48,328 bases of DNA, from contig QCNI01000010.1 in the NCBI GenBank assembly GCA_003213255.1, positions 1 through 48,328 on the forward strand, in the 5' to 3' direction. The position numbers and the translations under genes were made by a program. The stretch is from Prochlorococcus sp. AG-424-P16. Lineage in GTDB: Bacteria; Cyanobacteriota; Cyanobacteriia; PCC-6307; Cyanobiaceae. Within the stretch, counting starts at the first letter, position 1, and each line of letters begins with the position of its first letter. The notes below the pieces were generated by a model that worked only from the letters and a program-made list of their open reading frames with translations, was not told the DNA's origin and did no database searches. Positions 27,799-35,649 of the stretch are shown here, piece by piece.

Positions 27799-29778
27799 TT
27801 ATTCGAAACCATATAGAGAGAAACTTATTCCTCCAGATTGATTATGTGGTTGATAAAAAACCCCTACTTCATAAGATCTTTTTTTTAAACTTATCGAAAT
27901 TTTTGAACTTATAAAATCTCCATAATCTTGTGAATTTTTATCAAGATTTAAAGTAGCATCAGTTTTCAAGAGCATAGGTCCATATAGTTGTTGATCAAAA
28001 GCTAAATTTAAAGTGAAAATATCTGAAATTTGATCGAATTTAAACATGCTTTCACCGCTTTTTAGTTTATAAGAAGGGAATAAACTCATTCTTGAATAAT
28101 CAAAATATTTTTTCTTAAATTCTCCTAAGACAAATTCAGGTCCTGCACCAAATTCAATATACTCTTGATGGTTTCCGTCTTCATAGAGTGAATATAAAGC
28201 AGCTAATTTTGTATTGATATTAATTCCTTGCTTAACTGGCTCAAAAATATAAACAAATGAATTGTCAACAAATTTGTTTTTAGGTTCTCTAATTTCTATA
28301 GGAAACTTTTGATCCAATGAATAGAAAATACTACCTTTAAAACTACTTACTAAATTTTTACTATTTAAATCTTCACCTTTAAAGTTTCCCAAACCAAAAT
28401 TTATTTTCTCAGTTTTGGTAATTCCATTTGTTTCCCACGTATTTATCTTTTCAAATTTTGAGCCGTAACCTAGATAAACTTCTGCTTCTCCTATCGAACC
28501 ATTCCAAATCCTATCTCGATACACCCCATATAAGCTTTTAACCCATAAGGAATCTAAAAAATCAATTTGCCTGCTTAAATTGAATTTAAATCTTGAAGCA
28601 TCTAAAAACTTAGCCGTATCAAACGAATTTAGTTTCTTTGAAATTTTAAGATCCCACTTATTCAATTTTCCAATAATTGCAGAGTTTAAAGCAAAATAAT
28701 CAGACAAATAGGTATCTCTTTTTTCTTTATCAGCTGTTATAGATTTTCCCTCACCAACAAAACTATTTGTATAATTCTGGATTGATCTTTGAATCAAAAA
28801 TTGGGGCTCTAAATTGAGTTTAAATTCGTCAGTTAATTTTATTGGATCTAATCTTCTGCCTATAAAATAACCATCCTTATCTAAATTATCAAAACCTAAG
28901 GACCATTTAGGTTGTAGACCAAATAAATAGCCCTGTTCGGAATCCCTTATTGTTCTATTTCCAAACCAAAAAGGTAATGAAATCTTATCTTCTAAAACCA
29001 AAAAGTTTATTGACGTTTTAATTTCTAAACTATCATTTCTTGGAATTATTTTGAGTTTATTAACTACAAAATTAATTTGATCTGATTCAAGCAAATCATT
29101 TGTGAAAATTGCTTTACTAGCAAACCATTCGTCATTTTTTACTTTTAGTTCATCTGTATAGAAAATCCAACTGTTAACTCCATCTGGGGTATTTAAGACC
29201 CTTGCCTTTTTTATCTTTTGAACAACTGTTGGGACATTATCAGAATCGTAAGAAGTAAAATCAAGATTTTCTAAAAGATTTTTAGTTTTTATTAAACCTT
29301 TTACTTTAGTAAAAGAACCTTGATTATTTTTAAAATCGAAATTAATTTTCTCTGCTCTAAAAACTTGATCTCCAAGGACTAAGAAAACATCACCCTCTGC
29401 TTCCACAATTCCTTTCGACTTGTCGTAGACAAGAATATCAGCTGTTAGAGTATTTCCTTTATAATTAGCAATTACATTACCCTCAGCATATAAAACAGAC
29501 TCTTCTTGGAATTGTTTATCAGATTTTATTTCTAGCTGAAATTTTTCATTTAAATTCTCTTTTAAAGCTAATTCCTTTGTAAGTTCTAAATTATCTTCAA
29601 TTTTTCTATCTGAAGAAGTTTTTTTTAGGACTGATAGATTTGCATTTTTTTTATTAAAACCATCTTCTCGAAAAAAATTTCTATTAATAGATGATGAAAA
29701 AACAGGGTACGAAAGATTGAATAAATTAAATAAAAATAAATTTGTAAATATAATTTTTCTAAATTTCAAGATCTTCAA
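27799..29778 (-). CDS. LptD/OstA-like outer membrane protein (DUF3769-type)
   Basis: A 659-residue exported protein. A hydrophobic N-terminal segment (about 10-29, ILFTNLFLFNLFNLSYPVFS-like) acts as signal peptide. Then comes an OstA/LptA-like beta region from about 88 to 160 with YAEGNVIANYKGNTLTAD and EAEGDVFLVLGDQVFRAEKI, followed by a long C-terminal part rich in alternating aromatic and polar residues, consistent with a beta-barrel; it ends SFSLYGFE. It is therefore probably the cyanobacterial counterpart of the LPS-insertion protein LptD, acting in lipid export at the outer membrane. The gene lies downstream of psbN and psbI on the same strand. Confidence 0.8.
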   Translation of the reverse strand: MKILKFRKIIFTNLFLFNLFNLSYPVFSSSINRNFFREDGFNKKNANLSVLKKTSSDRKIEDNLELTKELALKENLNEKFQLEIKSDKQFQEESVLYAEGNVIANYKGNTLTADILVYDKSKGIVEAEGDVFLVLGDQVFRAEKINFDFKNNQGSFTKVKGLIKTKNLLENLDFTSYDSDNVPTVVQKIKKARVLNTPDGVNSWIFYTDELKVKNDEWFASKAIFTNDLLESDQINFVVNKLKIIPRNDSLEIKTSINFLVLEDKISLPFWFGNRTIRDSEQGYLFGLQPKWSLGFDNLDKDGYFIGRRLDPIKLTDEFKLNLEPQFLIQRSIQNYTNSFVGEGKSITADKEKRDTYLSDYFALNSAIIGKLNKWDLKISKKLNSFDTAKFLDASRFKFNLSRQIDFLDSLWVKSLYGVYRDRIWNGSIGEAEVYLGYGSKFEKINTWETNGITKTEKINFGLGNFKGEDLNSKNLVSSFKGSIFYSLDQKFPIEIREPKNKFVDNSFVYIFEPVKQGININTKLAALYSLYEDGNHQEYIEFGAGPEFVLGEFKKKYFDYSRMSLFPSYKLKSGESMFKFDQISDIFTLNLAFDQQLYGPMLLKTDATLNLDKNSQDYGDFISSKISISLKKRSYEVGVFYQPHNQSGGISFSLYGFE

Positions 29779-29802
29779 TATGACTTACTAGGTAGAAAAA
29801 AT

Positions 29803-29931
29803 TTAATCTTGAGGGCTTTCTAAATCTTTTCTATTAGGTGTCCTTGTAGGATCACTTGCCAAGAAGCCGAAAAGAAATATTCCAACAAAGAAGAAGACAA
29901 TAGTGTAAACAGAAATTTTTAGGGCAAGCAT
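29803..29931 (-). CDS. psbI: Photosystem II reaction centre protein I
   Basis: A 42-residue single-span thylakoid protein of the photosystem II core, next to D1. The translation [19 protein letters not shown] followed by [17 protein letters not shown] matches PsbI closely: the MLxLKIxVYTxV start, the span, and the FGFLxxDPxRxP motif. It is slightly longer at the C-terminus than the usual ~38 residues. It starts 108 nt after the psbN stop on the same strand, and is followed by the outer-membrane gene after 24 nt. Confidence 0.96.
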
Positions 29932-30039
29932 GGAATTACTAGTGCTGACAGATTTATATCTTATTAAATTTATTATTAAACTATGGTTAATTGTTTACTT
30001 TTTGTATTTTTGGAAAATTTTGAAATACTTTAATGAAGA

Positions 30040-30192
30040 TTAATCGTCATGGTCATCCCAAGGATCAGTAAGTTTTGCAGCTTTTGGTCCAAATGCAGTC
30101 CATAGACCAAAACCGGTTAATGCTAGAAGTAATGCCAGAATTGTTACTGCTATGGAAACTGCAGGATCTGGAGCAGATGATAAAGTTTGCAT
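30040..30192 (-). CDS. psbN: Photosystem II protein N (PsbN)
   Basis: A 50-residue single-span thylakoid protein needed for assembly of photosystem II reaction centres. The span AVSIAVTILALLLALTGFGL is followed by the diagnostic WTAFGPKAAKLTDPWDDHDD, the counterpart of YTAFGPPSxxLRDPFEEHED in other cyanobacteria and plastids. ATG 30192 gives a 10-residue lead-in before the span. It is divergent from psbH across 78 nt, an arrangement widely kept in oxygenic phototrophs. Confidence 0.96.
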   Translation of the reverse strand: MQTLSSAPDPAVSIAVTILALLLALTGFGLWTAFGPKAAKLTDPWDDHDD

Positions 30193-30221
30193 CAATTTTG
30201 CTAAGTTTGTAAACAATTTAT

Positions 30222-30237
30222 GTATAAGTTCTTATAC
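30222..30237. promoter_or_regulatory. Perfect palindrome in the psbN-psbH divergent gap
   Basis: GTATAAG-TT-CTTATAC is a 16-nt inverted repeat with 7-bp arms. Each arm contains a TATAAG/TTATAC element that could act as a -10 box on its strand, so this could be a shared core promoter or an operator. It is not an NtcA box, because the spacing between GTA and TAC is ten, not eight. Confidence 0.45.
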
Positions 30238-30270
30238 AATAGCGAAATAATATACGATTTTGTGATTCAA

Positions 30271-30471
30271 ATGGGTCAAAAAACAGCCTTAGGCAGTCTT
30301 CTAAAAGCAATTGGCAATTCAGGTCAAGGAAAAGTAGTACCTGGTTGGGGAGCAGTCCCTGTGATGACTGTCATAGGTCTACTGCTACTTGTTTTTTTAG
30401 TTATTCTTTTACAAATTTATAACCAATCCTTACTATTACAAGGTTTCTCAGTAGATTGGAACGGAAACTAA
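30271..30471 (+). CDS. psbH: Photosystem II phosphoprotein-type subunit H
   Basis: A 66-residue single-span thylakoid subunit of photosystem II that helps bind CP47. [36 protein letters not shown] and the span with the C-terminal [12 protein letters not shown] are typical of cyanobacterial PsbH, which lacks the phosphorylated plant extension. ATG 30271 starts the conserved N-terminus; the frame is open upstream to 30220 but those residues are not part of the family. psbB is not in the window, so psbH is read separately from any psbB operon here. Confidence 0.97.
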
Positions 30472-30491
30472 TTTCCGAAATTTTCCCGAGG

Positions 30492-30533
30492 AGTTATTTT
30501 GATTCATATTGTTATTCCTAAATAACTTTTTTT
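30492..30533 (+). terminator. Probable rho-independent terminator after psbH
   Basis: AGTTATTT (30492-30499) and AAATAACT (30520-30527) form an 8-bp stem with a 20-nt loop, followed by a run of seven T (30527-30533). It is 21 nt after the psbH stop. The loop is long and the stem AT-rich, so it is a moderate candidate. Confidence 0.55.
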
Positions 30534-30610
30534 GAAATTTTATTTTTATTAATTAGTTATAGTTTATATATATTCATAATTCTCAATAAAGTGAGATTTA
30601 GAAATACACC

Positions 30611-31207
30611 ATGCAAGAAATATATCTAATTGGACTTGGGAATCCTGGTAAAAAATATTACAACAGTAGACACAATATAGGTTTTTTACTGCTTGAAAAG
30701 CTCTCAAAAAAATATAATTCAAATTTTTTATTAAAAGATAAACTTAAAAGTTCCTGCTCAGAATTTCAAATCAATAATTCTACCTTCAGGTTATTTTTAC
30801 CAAATACGTTTATGAATAACAGTGGTGATGCTGTCCGTGCAATAGTTGATTGGTACAAAATAAACTTAGATCAGATATTCATAATAGTAGATGATAAAGA
30901 TCTTCCCCTTGGAAAAATAAGATTTAGAAGAAAAGGAAGCTCAGGAGGACATAACGGGCTTAAAAGCATCATTGAACAATTGCAGACACAAAACTTTAAG
31001 AGAATAAGAATTGGTATTGGGTCACCTCCTTTATTAAAAGGAGAAAATAATTTCAATACCATTTCACATGTATTAGGAAATATTTCTCTAGAAGAAAAAT
31101 TAATATTGGATAAAGTGTATAAGAGAGTAATAGAATCCCTCGAACAACTAAATACTAAAAAAGAAGATCATATAATTAATGAATTAAACTCTTTTAACAA
31201 AGACTAA
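30611..31207 (+). CDS. pth: Peptidyl-tRNA hydrolase
   Basis: Releases tRNA from peptidyl-tRNAs dropped by stalled ribosomes. Conserved elements: LIGLGNPGKKYYNSRHNIGF with the catalytic histidine near residue 22, LFLPNTFMNNSGDAV, FIIVDDKDLPLGKIRFRRKGSSGGHNGLKSI, and FKRIRIGIGSP. Length 198 is normal. ATG 30611 opens at the conserved N-terminus. It is followed after 9 nt by the DUF3146-like gene. Confidence 0.96.
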   Translation: MQEIYLIGLGNPGKKYYNSRHNIGFLLLEKLSKKYNSNFLLKDKLKSSCSEFQINNSTFRLFLPNTFMNNSGDAVRAIVDWYKINLDQIFIIVDDKDLPLGKIRFRRKGSSGGHNGLKSIIEQLQTQNFKRIRIGIGSPPLLKGENNFNTISHVLGNISLEEKLILDKVYKRVIESLEQLNTKKEDHIINELNSFNKD

Positions 31208-31216
31208 CCTTAAGTA

Positions 31217-31474
31217 ATGCGTTCAAAACCTGAAACGATTGCCAATGTAAGTGTTAAGGAATATTCCTTCTCAAAAAAGCAAATTCAGGGGGTTGTGAGA
31301 GCTAGTCAATTTCGGTGGACTTTTATATGGTCTTTTCATAAAGGTTCATTAACTGTAAATCCTCCTTTGGGAAGAGCTTTAATTGAGGATGCTTTATTGA
31401 GATTTTTATTAAAAAAAGATTATGAACTAGAAGCAGGGAATGAATATAAATTCACTATTTCAGCCAAGTTTTAA
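31217..31474 (+). CDS. Small conserved cyanobacterial protein (DUF3146-like)
   Basis: An 85-residue soluble protein of mixed charge with the central aromatic segment ASQFRWTFIWSFHKGSLTVNPPLGRALIED (read across about 30-59; key residues RWTFIW, PPLGRAL). It resembles the cyanobacterial DUF3146 family from memory; function unknown. It follows pth by 9 nt and so is likely cotranscribed with it. Its last 20 nt overlap the end of the convergent RuvX-like gene. Confidence 0.7.
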   Translation: MRSKPETIANVSVKEYSFSKKQIQGVVRASQFRWTFIWSFHKGSLTVNPPLGRALIEDALLRFLLKKDYELEAGNEYKFTISAKF

Positions 31475-31892
31475 AATCTATATTTTGATTCAAAGTAAAC
31501 TTCATTTTGCAGTAATCTTCTAAAATAATCAAAGCTGATATCGCATCAAGGTTTTTATTAAGAATAAAAATTTCTCTAGGTATTAAAAGCTTTAGGCCAC
31601 TAATTGGAAAAAGTTCGAAATATCTCGCTTTAGCCCTATAAGTAGTATTTTTTTCCTCAAAAGTTATTATTTCTTTTTTAAAAAAATGTAGTTTTTCTCT
31701 AACTTCTCCACTGGTAGTGCCATTGCCAAGAATAATTTGTTCTATGTCCTCAACGGTAATTAAATTTCTAAGATAATTCTCGAGTAATTCACTTTTCAGA
31801 ATGATCGCTTTGTAAACTTTTTTTTCACTAATTTCAGCTAGGACTAAACCGCATTTACTTTTTCCAGGATCAATAGTAACTACTTTAGCCAT
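31455..31892 (-). CDS. RuvX/YqgF-like RNase H-fold protein
   Basis: A 145-residue protein with the resolvase/YqgF RNase H-like N-terminus VVTIDPGKSKCGLVLAEI, whose aspartate is the first catalytic acid, and the middle LGNGTTSGEVREKL, corresponding to the second strand region of the fold; a D-A-I-S-A segment near residue 120 offers the last acid. It is divergent from standard RuvX, which acts in 16S rRNA 5' maturation, and may be a paralogue with another role. It begins directly after the stop of the DUF3084 gene, so the two are translationally linked. Confidence 0.7.
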   Translation of the reverse strand: MAKVVTIDPGKSKCGLVLAEISEKKVYKAIILKSELLENYLRNLITVEDIEQIILGNGTTSGEVREKLHFFKKEIITFEEKNTTYRAKARYFELFPISGLKLLIPREIFILNKNLDAISALIILEDYCKMKFTLNQNIDFKTWLK

Positions 31893-32858
31893 TTAAGATG
31901 CGATTTTTACAATATTAATCTCAACGACTATAGGTTCTAAAGTTTTGCTATCTCTCAAAGATACTATTTCTAACATAAAGTTTATATTTTGATTTTCTTG
32001 AAGAAAATCTCTAATTTTTTTTACAAAATTTCCATTTGTATTAATTTCACCCACTTGTGAACCTTTTGACTTAAGTTCATCCCTTGTTTCTTTTAGCAAT
32101 GATTTAATTTTTAAATTTATTGCTTTAAAATTTAAATCACTTTTTCCCAAAATTGCACTTGTAATAACGTCTCCTTTTTTGACTATAAATTTATTCTCTA
32201 ATAAATCAGGAGATACAAAAACAAAATTATCCCCTTTTAAAACATTTGTTGCTGATTTAATTAATAAAATCCAGTCGCCACCTTTAGAAACTATTGTCTC
32301 TATTTTTGCAATATCACTAGGTCTCCACAAAAGAATATTTTTTGCATCTTTGTTAATTGGGATAACAATTTTTCTAACAAACTTATCAGCTTCATTATAG
32401 ATTTTTGTTAAGCCTAATTTTATATTTGAGCTAGTATTAATTTCACCAATAAATAAAGTTTGCCCTCTTTTAATAACAATATTGCCTCTCCTAAATTCTT
32501 TAATATTACTTTTTAATTGATTTAACTCCTTTTCTTTTTGAATAATTTTACCTTCAAGTTCTTTGCGTTCTTTCTGTAAAGGGATTAAAGCCTTTTTACT
32601 TTTATCTAAAGTTTTTTGCAACAAAGGAATATCTACAAAAAGCCTTTGCCTAAATTCTTCACTTACTAAAATCAATAACCCTATTGATATTGAACTAATA
32701 AAGCCTCCTGTAATAATAGTTATAATAGTTGCTGTTTTTTTCGGTCTTAATTTTAAAATACTAAATCTTGCTTTTCCGATCTTTGTTCCAAGAATATCTC
32801 CAAATGGTGCAATAAGTCCCCCTAAAAATATTAAAAAAACAATTAAAATCCAAGCCAC
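31893..32858 (-). CDS. DUF3084-type membrane-anchored coiled-coil protein
   Basis: A 321-residue protein. Two hydrophobic segments near the N-terminus (about 2-20 and 44-66) are followed by a coiled coil at about 77-125 (LQKTLDKSKKALIPLQKERKE and on to KELNQLKSNIKEF), then a soluble domain with IVIKRGQTLFIGEINT and FVSPDLLENKFIVKKGDVITSAI. This order matches the cyanobacterial DUF3084 family; function unknown. The start is GTG at 32858. It lies 39 nt after ntcA on the same strand and leads directly into the RuvX-like gene. Confidence 0.8.
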   Translation of the reverse strand: MAWILIVFLIFLGGLIAPFGDILGTKIGKARFSILKLRPKKTATIITIITGGFISSISIGLLILVSEEFRQRLFVDIPLLQKTLDKSKKALIPLQKERKELEGKIIQKEKELNQLKSNIKEFRRGNIVIKRGQTLFIGEINTSSNIKLGLTKIYNEADKFVRKIVIPINKDAKNILLWRPSDIAKIETIVSKGGDWILLIKSATNVLKGDNFVFVSPDLLENKFIVKKGDVITSAILGKSDLNFKAINLKIKSLLKETRDELKSKGSQVGEINTNGNFVKKIRDFLQENQNINFMLEIVSLRDSKTLEPIVVEINIVKIAS

Positions 32859-32897
32859 ACTTTTTTATACATTGAATGCATCATAATTAATGATGAA

Positions 32898-33632
32898 TCA
32901 ATTAAATCTTTTTGCAAGAGCAATTGGATCGAAAACTGTGATCTTTTTTCTTTCAATATTAAGAAGACCTGAATCCTTTAAATCTCCCAATAATCTTGTA
33001 ATGGTTACTCTTGTAGAACCAATAGCTTCAGCAATTGCCTGATGCGAAAGCCTTAGATCTATTGTAATACCTTTTTCACCTGCAACTCCAAAGTCTCTAC
33101 AAAGAACCATTAAAAAACTTACTAAACGAGAAGACATATCTCTATGTGTAAGAGTTTCTATCATTGTTTCAGTTTGCAGTATCCTACTAGAAAGACCTTG
33201 TAGGAGAAGTAGTCCTACTGATGCATCTTCTTCTATAGCTCTTAAAACAGAATTTGCTGGTGCTGTTATCATTTCAACTCTTGTAAATGCTATGGCGTGG
33301 TAAAAACGATCAGATCTATGGCCTGTTAGAAGAGATAAAACACCAAAGAGACTATTCTCTCTTAAAAGAGCAACAGTTATTTCTTCACCTGACTCATAAA
33401 CTCTTGACAGTCTTACTGCACCTCTTCTTATAAGATAAACTCTTTCAGCAGGATCCCCTGGAAAAAATATTGTTTTAGATCTCTCAACCATTTCTGTGCT
33501 TGCTCCATCTAGACCTTTAATCACTTCCATTAAAGTTCTATTAATTGGGAAACGTTCTCCAACAGAATTTATTTTACTTTGTCCTGACTGTTGTGAACTA
33601 AAGCGGTTGAATCCTCGTGAAGCAGGTATCAT
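32898..33632 (-). CDS. ntcA: Global nitrogen transcription regulator NtcA
   Basis: CRP-family activator that senses 2-oxoglutarate and turns on nitrogen assimilation genes. The cyclic-nucleotide-like sensor domain spans about residues 35-160 ([46 protein letters not shown]), a long dimer helix follows, and the C-terminal helix-turn-helix [28 protein letters not shown] is the NtcA recognition helix. Length 244 is a little over the family norm because of a 20-residue N-terminal tail. Its promoter at 33653-33694 contains an NtcA box, indicating self-activation. It is divergent from the BtuR-like gene and precedes the DUF3084 gene. Confidence 0.97.
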   Translation of the reverse strand: MIPASRGFNRFSSQQSGQSKINSVGERFPINRTLMEVIKGLDGASTEMVERSKTIFFPGDPAERVYLIRRGAVRLSRVYESGEEITVALLRENSLFGVLSLLTGHRSDRFYHAIAFTRVEMITAPANSVLRAIEEDASVGLLLLQGLSSRILQTETMIETLTHRDMSSRLVSFLMVLCRDFGVAGEKGITIDLRLSHQAIAEAIGSTRVTITRLLGDLKDSGLLNIERKKITVFDPIALAKRFN

Positions 33633-33652
33633 AGATATTTTTACTATTAAAA

Positions 33653-33694
33653 AATTTAAGAAGACACTCTAAAATTTCTTGTATCAACAGTAAC
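33653..33694 (-). promoter_or_regulatory. ntcA: NtcA box and -10 of the ntcA promoter (autoregulation)
   Basis: On the minus strand GTTACTGTTGATAC (33694-33681) fits GT-N10-AC, one base off the full GTA-N8-TAC box. After exactly 22 nt comes TAAATT (33658-33653), the same hexamer as in the amt1 promoter. Expected start near 33646, giving a leader of only about 14 nt. Confidence 0.75.
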
Positions 33695-33781
33695 ATTTTT
33701 TAATTCTTATTGGTTTATCAATAACCCTTAAAAAAATCAGTTTGTACTTGCTTAACCCTTTTTTAAGTAAAATTACACTAT

Positions 33782-33814
33782 ATGCAGTGTCATTAGATTC
33801 CAATTATACTGCAT
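33782..33814 (+). repeat. Inverted repeat ATGCAGT/ACTGCAT ahead of the BtuR-like gene
   Basis: ATGCAGT (33782-33788) and ACTGCAT (33808-33814) are a perfect 7-bp inverted repeat with a 19-nt spacer, ending 18 nt before ATG 33833. A second, overlapping repeat ACACT-ATATGC-AGTGT occupies 33775-33790. Either a leader hairpin or a protein site. Confidence 0.4.
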
Positions 33815-33832
33815 GTAGAAAGAATTTAAATA

Positions 33833-34414
33833 ATGGTTACTAGTTCATCTCATACATATTCCAAAAGTAATCTTGATGTTGTAAACATAAATACTGCTCA
33901 CAAAATTAATGGAAAAAGATTTACACAAAATGGGCAAATTCAAATTTATCAATCCTCATACCGAGGAAGTTACCCATCTATCATTAGAGACTCTCTAAGA
34001 AATGCTGCTCTTGGCAGGAAAGTGCTCTTGATACAATTTATGAGGGGAGGAGTCAAGCAAGGAATTGATAATGCAGTAAAACTTTGTGGTAATTTGACCT
34101 GGGTAAGATCATCACATTCCTTCGATCAATACAATTCTGAAGAAATTGACAATAATAAAAATTTAAAAAAATCAATTCATGAATCTACTTTTGAATTATG
34201 GAATTTTTGCAAAAAAAAACTACAATCTGGAGAGTATGAACAAATAATACTTGATGAAATTTTTTTAGCTATTGACATGAAAATTATCGATAAAGATGAT
34301 TTGATTTCAACACTTGAAAACCGATTTATATCAGGAGATGTAATCCTTACTGGTACAGACATACCTAAAGATCTATTATTAATGGCAAACCAAATTACTG
34401 AACTTCGCTCATAA
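33833..34414 (+). CDS. Cobalamin adenosyltransferase (BtuR/CobO)-like protein lacking a canonical P-loop
   Basis: A 193-residue soluble protein. The order GQIQIYQSSYRGSYPSIIRD, then LGRKVLLIQFMRGGVKQG, then EQIILDEIFLAIDMKIID and the late VILTGTDIPKDLLLMA follows the BtuR/CobO fold, including the L-D-E acid of the Walker B position. But where true BtuR has G-N-G-K-G-K-T-T, this protein has S-S-Y-R-G-S-Y-P, so ATP binding in the usual way seems unlikely. It may be a non-catalytic or repurposed homologue. It is divergent from ntcA and is followed after 4 nt by dcd, then thyX. Confidence 0.65.
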   Translation: MVTSSSHTYSKSNLDVVNINTAHKINGKRFTQNGQIQIYQSSYRGSYPSIIRDSLRNAALGRKVLLIQFMRGGVKQGIDNAVKLCGNLTWVRSSHSFDQYNSEEIDNNKNLKKSIHESTFELWNFCKKKLQSGEYEQIILDEIFLAIDMKIIDKDDLISTLENRFISGDVILTGTDIPKDLLLMANQITELRS

Positions 34415-34418
34415 AATA

Positions 34419-35012
34419 ATGCTAAAGAATGATCTCTGGATAAATCAAAAAGCCTCGGAAGGAATGATACAGCCCTTTCAATCAAATTTAGTGAGGCATC
34501 TTGAGCCTAGCAATAAACAAAAGCCAGTTTTGAGTTACGGATGTTCATCCTATGGATATGATTTAAGACTTTCATCAAAAGAATTCCTAATTTTCAGACA
34601 TATCCCTGGTACTGTGATGAATCCTAAAAATTTCAATCCTAATAATTTAGAAAAAACTATTCTTCACCATGACAGGGATGGAGACTTTTTTATTCTTCCT
34701 GCTCACTCCTATGGTTTAGGAGTGGCTTTAGAAAAGATGAAAGTACCAGAAAATATAACTGTGATCTGTATAGGCAAAAGCACTTACGCACGACTAGGAA
34801 TAATTGTTAATACGACGCCTGCAGAAGCAGGATGGGAAGGTCATCTGACTTTAGAGTTTAGTAATAGCTCTGGTGCAGATTGCAGAATTTATGCAGAAGA
34901 GGGTATTTGCCAACTACTCTTTTTTGAAGGTGATCCATGCTCTACAACCTATGAAGATAGGAGAGGTAAATATCAAAACCAACCAGAGAAGGTGACTCTA
35001 GCGAAAATCTAA
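34419..35012 (+). CDS. dcd: dCTP deaminase
   Basis: Converts dCTP to dUTP, feeding dUMP for thymidylate synthesis. It has the trimeric dUTPase-like fold with SYGYDLRLS, the active-site GKSTYARLGIIVNTTPAEAG and WEGHLTLEFSNSS (the catalytic glutamate in L-E-F), and the late EGICQLLFFEGD. Length 197 is normal for Dcd. It starts 4 nt after the BtuR-like gene and ends one nt before thyX, so all three form one unit. Confidence 0.9.
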   Translation: MLKNDLWINQKASEGMIQPFQSNLVRHLEPSNKQKPVLSYGCSSYGYDLRLSSKEFLIFRHIPGTVMNPKNFNPNNLEKTILHHDRDGDFFILPAHSYGLGVALEKMKVPENITVICIGKSTYARLGIIVNTTPAEAGWEGHLTLEFSNSSGADCRIYAEEGICQLLFFEGDPCSTTYEDRRGKYQNQPEKVTLAKI

Positions 35013-35013
35013 A

Positions 35014-35646
35014 ATGAGTAAAGTTGAACTAATTTCGCTAACTCCTGATGCAGAAAAAACAATGGCTTACATTGCAAGAGTAAGTAACCCAAAAAATCAG
35101 GAAAATGAGGACTACTCAAAATTATTGAGTTATTGCATTAAAAATGAACACTGGAGCGTTTTTGAACAGTCATTTATGACTTTACAAATAGAAACCAACA
35201 GAGGAATCGCTGCACAAATTTTAAGGCATAGATCATTTACTTTTCAGGAATTTTCACAGAGATATGCAGATAGTTCTCAATTAGGTAATATTCCCTTACC
35301 AGAACTAAGGCGTCAAGATTTCAAAAATAGACAAAATTCAATCCCCGATCTCCCTGATGAGTTAAAAAAAAGATTCAATGAAAAAATTGGTTTACATTTT
35401 CAGGCTGCGTCAGAATTATATGAAGATTTACTCGCTGAAGGCGTAGCTAAAGAATGTGCGAGATTTGTTTTACCATTAGCTACTCCAACAAGAATCTACA
35501 TGTCTGGATCATGTAGATCGTGGATCCATTATATTCATTTAAGATCGGCTCACGGCACCCAAAAAGAACACAAGTCTATAGCTCAGAATTGCAAGTCTAT
35601 TTTTAAAAAAAGTTTTCCTATTGTATCAAAATCTTTAGGATGGTGA
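35014..35646 (+). CDS. thyX: Flavin-dependent thymidylate synthase
   Basis: Methylates dUMP to dTMP using methylenetetrahydrofolate and FAD. The ThyX motif R-H-R-x7-S is present as RHRSFTFQEFSQRYA near residues 69-83, and the C-terminal FVLPLATPTRIYMSGSCRSWIHYIHLR is typical. At 210 residues it is normal. It begins one nt after dcd, so dCTP-to-dTMP supply is encoded in one transcript. It converges on the thioredoxin-like gene with 3 nt between. Confidence 0.96.
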   Translation: MSKVELISLTPDAEKTMAYIARVSNPKNQENEDYSKLLSYCIKNEHWSVFEQSFMTLQIETNRGIAAQILRHRSFTFQEFSQRYADSSQLGNIPLPELRRQDFKNRQNSIPDLPDELKKRFNEKIGLHFQAASELYEDLLAEGVAKECARFVLPLATPTRIYMSGSCRSWIHYIHLRSAHGTQKEHKSIAQNCKSIFKKSFPIVSKSLGW

Positions 35647-35649
35647 AAA

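Noticed and set aside
32563-32886. Plus-strand ORF of 107 codons
   Set aside because: It is antisense to the DUF3084 gene, whose composition and coiled coil are coherent; hydrophobic runs here are shadows.
32871-32902. Hairpin ATTGA...TCAAT with CATCAT/ATGATG between ntcA and the DUF3084 gene
   Set aside because: On the minus strand it is not followed by a T-run, so it is not a supported terminator; the arms also overlap the ntcA stop.
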